Shown: positions 62,215-64,000 of the stretch, one piece after another | Layout of the letters: the number at the start of each line of letters is the position of its first letter | Position numbering within the stretch: position 1 is the stretch's first letter | Assembly (NCBI GenBank): GCA_038245175.1 | Contig: JBBRSR010000011.1 | Coordinates: forward strand, 1 to 64,000 | Source: Nakamurella sp038245175 | Lineage (GTDB): Bacteria > Actinomycetota > Actinomycetes > Mycobacteriales > Nakamurellaceae | Direction of reading: 5' to 3' | Length of the DNA: 64,000 nucleotides | Notes under the pieces: generated by a model | Told to the model about the DNA's origin: nothing | Databases searched by the model: none | The model's input: the letters and a program-made list of their open reading frames with translations, nothing else | Translations under genes and position numbers: made by a program

Positions 62215-63773
62215 CGGGATGTCGATTCGCGCTGATCCCGGCCGTGTAATGGCAGGTCCGCGGCAAGCAGACCGGCGATCTGCCGCGCATCGACGGGCAT
62301 GCTGAAGTAGTAGCCCTGACCGTAGACGGCGCCGGCCCGGAGGAGCTCACCAACCTGGTTCGCGGTCTCGATGCCTTCCACGATCGCCCGCAGGCCCACG
62401 GACTCGATCAGCTGCAACACGGCACGGACGAAGGCGTTCTGGGCGTCGTCCTTGCCGATGGCGGCCACCAGGGATTTATCAACCTTGACGGCGTTGACCG
62501 GCAATTCGCGAAGATAGGCGATCGACGAGTAGCCGGTACCGAAGTCGTCGATCTCGATGCTCACGCCGAGTTCCTTCAATTCGACCAGGGCTTGCATGGC
62601 GGACACGTCGCCGGTGATCATCGTGGATCCGGAGACCTCGAGCGCCAGCCGGCTGGGCGGGGTTCCGAAGTCGTCGAGTATCCGCTGGACGTGGTCGATC
62701 AGGCCGTGACGGCGAAGTTCAGTGGCGGTGATATTGACGTGCAGGGCGAACTCGCCCAGGTCGGGCACCGTGGCTCCCCACTGGGCAAGGTCGGCCAGAC
62801 CTGTCCGTAGCACCCACTGTCCGAGGTCGGAGATCAGCCCGCTCTCCTCGGCGAGTGCGATGAAGTTGTTCGGCAGCGTCAATCCACGGGTGGGATGGTC
62901 CCAGCGGATGAGCGCTTCCGCGCCGACGATCCGGCCGTCGGCCAGCCGCACGATCGGCTGATAGCGCAGCGACAGCTGACCGTCGGAGATCGCCTGGCGC
63001 AGTTCGGAGACCATCTGCAGGCGCTGCACCGAGGCTCGGTGCATGGACGGCTCGAAGACCTGAACCTTCCCCTTCCCCTCCCCCTTCGCCTCGTACATGG
63101 CGATGTCGGCGTCCCGGAGCAGATCGTCGGCCGACAGCCCGCGCATACCGAAGCGGAGGCCGATGCTGGCGGTGACCTGAATGGAGTTGTCACCGAGCAC
63201 GATCGGATCTTGCAGCGCGGTCAGTGCCCGATGGGCGACCAATAGGGCGCCTTCCTCGGTGACGTCGGGCATTACGATCGCGAACTCATCGCCGCCCAGG
63301 CGGGCAACCGTGTCGATCTCCCGCACCGTGGAGCGCAGTCGAGAAGCAATCTCCCGCAGCACCCCGTCTCCCGCGCCGTGGCCGAGGCTGTCATTGATGT
63401 ACTTGAATTCGTCCAGATCCAACATCAGCACCGCGGGCGGCAGCGCGTCCCGATCCGAGCGGACGATGGCCTGACCGATCCGATCGCCGAGCAGTGTTCG
63501 GTTGGCCAGCCCGGTCAGCGAGTCGGTCAGGGCCAGCAGCTCGAGGTCCTTCTGCGCCCGCCGCAGCAGCTTGGTGCGCTCGGCCACCCGGGCCTCGAGG
63601 TTCTGGTACATCAGGTCCAACTCTTCGGCGAGCAGGTTGAAGCCGGTGATGATCGCGTCGATGGTGTCGCGGGCCGGTGACGGTTTCAGTCGGGCCTTCA
63701 TGTCCCCGGAGGCGAACTGGATCATCAGGTCCAGAATCTGGTCCAGCCGGGGATCCTGATCGGGCTCGGTCAC
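62211..63773 (-). CDS. GGDEF-EAL cyclic-di-GMP signalling protein
   Basis: A 520-residue soluble protein. A short HAMP-like/coiled N-terminus (LDQILDLMIQFASGDMKARL through LEARVAERTKLLRRAQKDLE) leads to a GGDEF domain with intact RLGGDEFAI, then an EAL domain with AEALIRW, DDFGTGYSS and VDKSLV. Both catalytic signatures are present, so it may make and degrade c-di-GMP. GTG at 63773 overlaps the upstream stop (GTGA). No membrane helix or PAS/GAF sensor, so input probably comes from partners such as the coupled upstream gene. Confidence 0.88.
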   Translation of the reverse strand: MTEPDQDPRLDQILDLMIQFASGDMKARLKPSPARDTIDAIITGFNLLAEELDLMYQNLEARVAERTKLLRRAQKDLELLALTDSLTGLANRTLLGDRIGQAIVRSDRDALPPAVLMLDLDEFKYINDSLGHGAGDGVLREIASRLRSTVREIDTVARLGGDEFAIVMPDVTEEGALLVAHRALTALQDPIVLGDNSIQVTASIGLRFGMRGLSADDLLRDADIAMYEAKGEGKGKVQVFEPSMHRASVQRLQMVSELRQAISDGQLSLRYQPIVRLADGRIVGAEALIRWDHPTRGLTLPNNFIALAEESGLISDLGQWVLRTGLADLAQWGATVPDLGEFALHVNITATELRRHGLIDHVQRILDDFGTPPSRLALEVSGSTMITGDVSAMQALVELKELGVSIEIDDFGTGYSSIAYLRELPVNAVKVDKSLVAAIGKDDAQNAFVRAVLQLIESVGLRAIVEGIETANQVGELLRAGAVYGQGYYFSMPVDARQIAGLLAADLPLHGRDQRESTSR

Positions 63774-64000
63774 GACGGTGCCTGACGCAGCCAGTCCAGG
63801 GCCGCGGCAGCGGAACTGAAGAAGTGGGTCGGGCATGGCATGTTGCTGACGCCGAGGACGAAGTTGGCGATCACCCGGTCGACCGGTGAGCCGCCCACCA
63901 GGGCGATCCGGGAGGCGGCTCCGGGCTCCAGGAATACGGTCCGGGCCGCTCTGGTCACCGCCGCGGTCAGGGTCATGTCGACCATCATCGGCCGGCGGCG
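63770..64000 (-). CDS. STAS-like domain protein, C-terminal part (runs off right edge)
   Basis: The last 77 codons of a minus-strand gene. MVDMTLTAAVTRAARTVF, IALVGGSPVDRVIANFVLGV and FFSSAAAALDWLRQ resemble small STAS/SEC14-like proteins (core strand, loop and C-terminal helix) found as companions of signalling genes. It is coupled to the GGDEF-EAL gene by a 4-nt overlap and could regulate it. Confidence 0.55.
   Translation of the reverse strand, partial: RRRPMMVDMTLTAAVTRAARTVFLEPGAASRIALVGGSPVDRVIANFVLGVSNMPCPTHFFSSAAAALDWLRQAPS

Overview
The window is high-GC DNA with GTG starts, 4-nt start/stop overlaps and a dense gene layout. It carries actinobacterial marker genes: mycothiol synthase MshD, DUF3073, a GlnR-type orphan regulator, the SCP-like gene beside purF, and PurSQL. 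Gene order follows the Mycobacterium tuberculosis Rv0788-Rv0821c backbone from memory of that genome (purQ, purL, purF, SCP gene and purM, DUF3073, ygfZ-like, pabC, nitrobindin-like, DUF1416, DUF2993, glnR, mshD, pstB, phoU), with many insertions. A Nakamurella-like or other Frankineae-type actinobacterium fits best, but this is inference from gene content only.

Layout. 1-6.5 kb: the start of an AAA/SMC-like ATPase, a MmcQ/YjbR protein, then a redox island (small membrane protein, ferric-reductase-like cytochrome, NuoF-like flavoprotein) followed by a two-component system, an MBL hydrolase and a CPBP protease. 6.6-15.3 kb: a membrane acyltransferase and purine biosynthesis purS-purQ-purL and purF-purM. 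15.4-23.2 kb: DUF3073, asparaginase II, threonine dehydratase, a frameshifted AbrB antitoxin relic with a palindrome over its start codon, ygfZ, coaA, pabC and pgm. 23.2-29.7 kb: a secreted cell-wall cluster made of an FG-GAP beta-propeller protein, a PGRP-type amidase and a translationally coupled SpoIID/LytB protein. The first and last share a C-terminal triple-repeat module. 29.7-37.5 kb: PIG-V-like mannosyltransferase, nitrobindin-like protein with a 32-residue membrane ORF, a GNAT protein that seems to start at ATT, an Acg/universal-stress pair, a relic DUF1416 (sseC-like) gene, DUF2993 and a hydrolase.

37.7-49.6 kb: glnR-mshD, a large membrane hydrolase, then the phosphate block: a PHO box, pstSCAB, a receiver-less winged-helix protein, phoU, and an arsenate-reductase/LMW-phosphatase-like protein in which the catalytic Cys is Asp and no Cys remains, then a glycerol-dehydrogenase-like gene. 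49.8-58.1 kb: a Pls/PosA-type NRPS-like membrane protein coupled to an M1 aminopeptidase, an atypical pyruvate-kinase-like gene behind a second PHO-box-like repeat, and a split-barrel/membrane fusion containing a 12-bp minisatellite. 58.2-64 kb: a SigL-like ECF sigma factor and ZAS anti-sigma factor facing a secreted-repeat lipoprotein, each behind a TGAAC-N16-CGTG promoter, then an acyl-ACP desaturase, and a minus-strand operon of a STAS-like protein, a GGDEF-EAL protein and a methyltransferase.

The most unusual items are the amidase/SpoIID cell-wall cluster with its shared uncharacterised module, the Cys-free pseudo-phosphatase in the phosphate cluster, and the paired divergent sigma-factor promoters. 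No tRNA, rRNA, insertion sequence or CRISPR array was seen.
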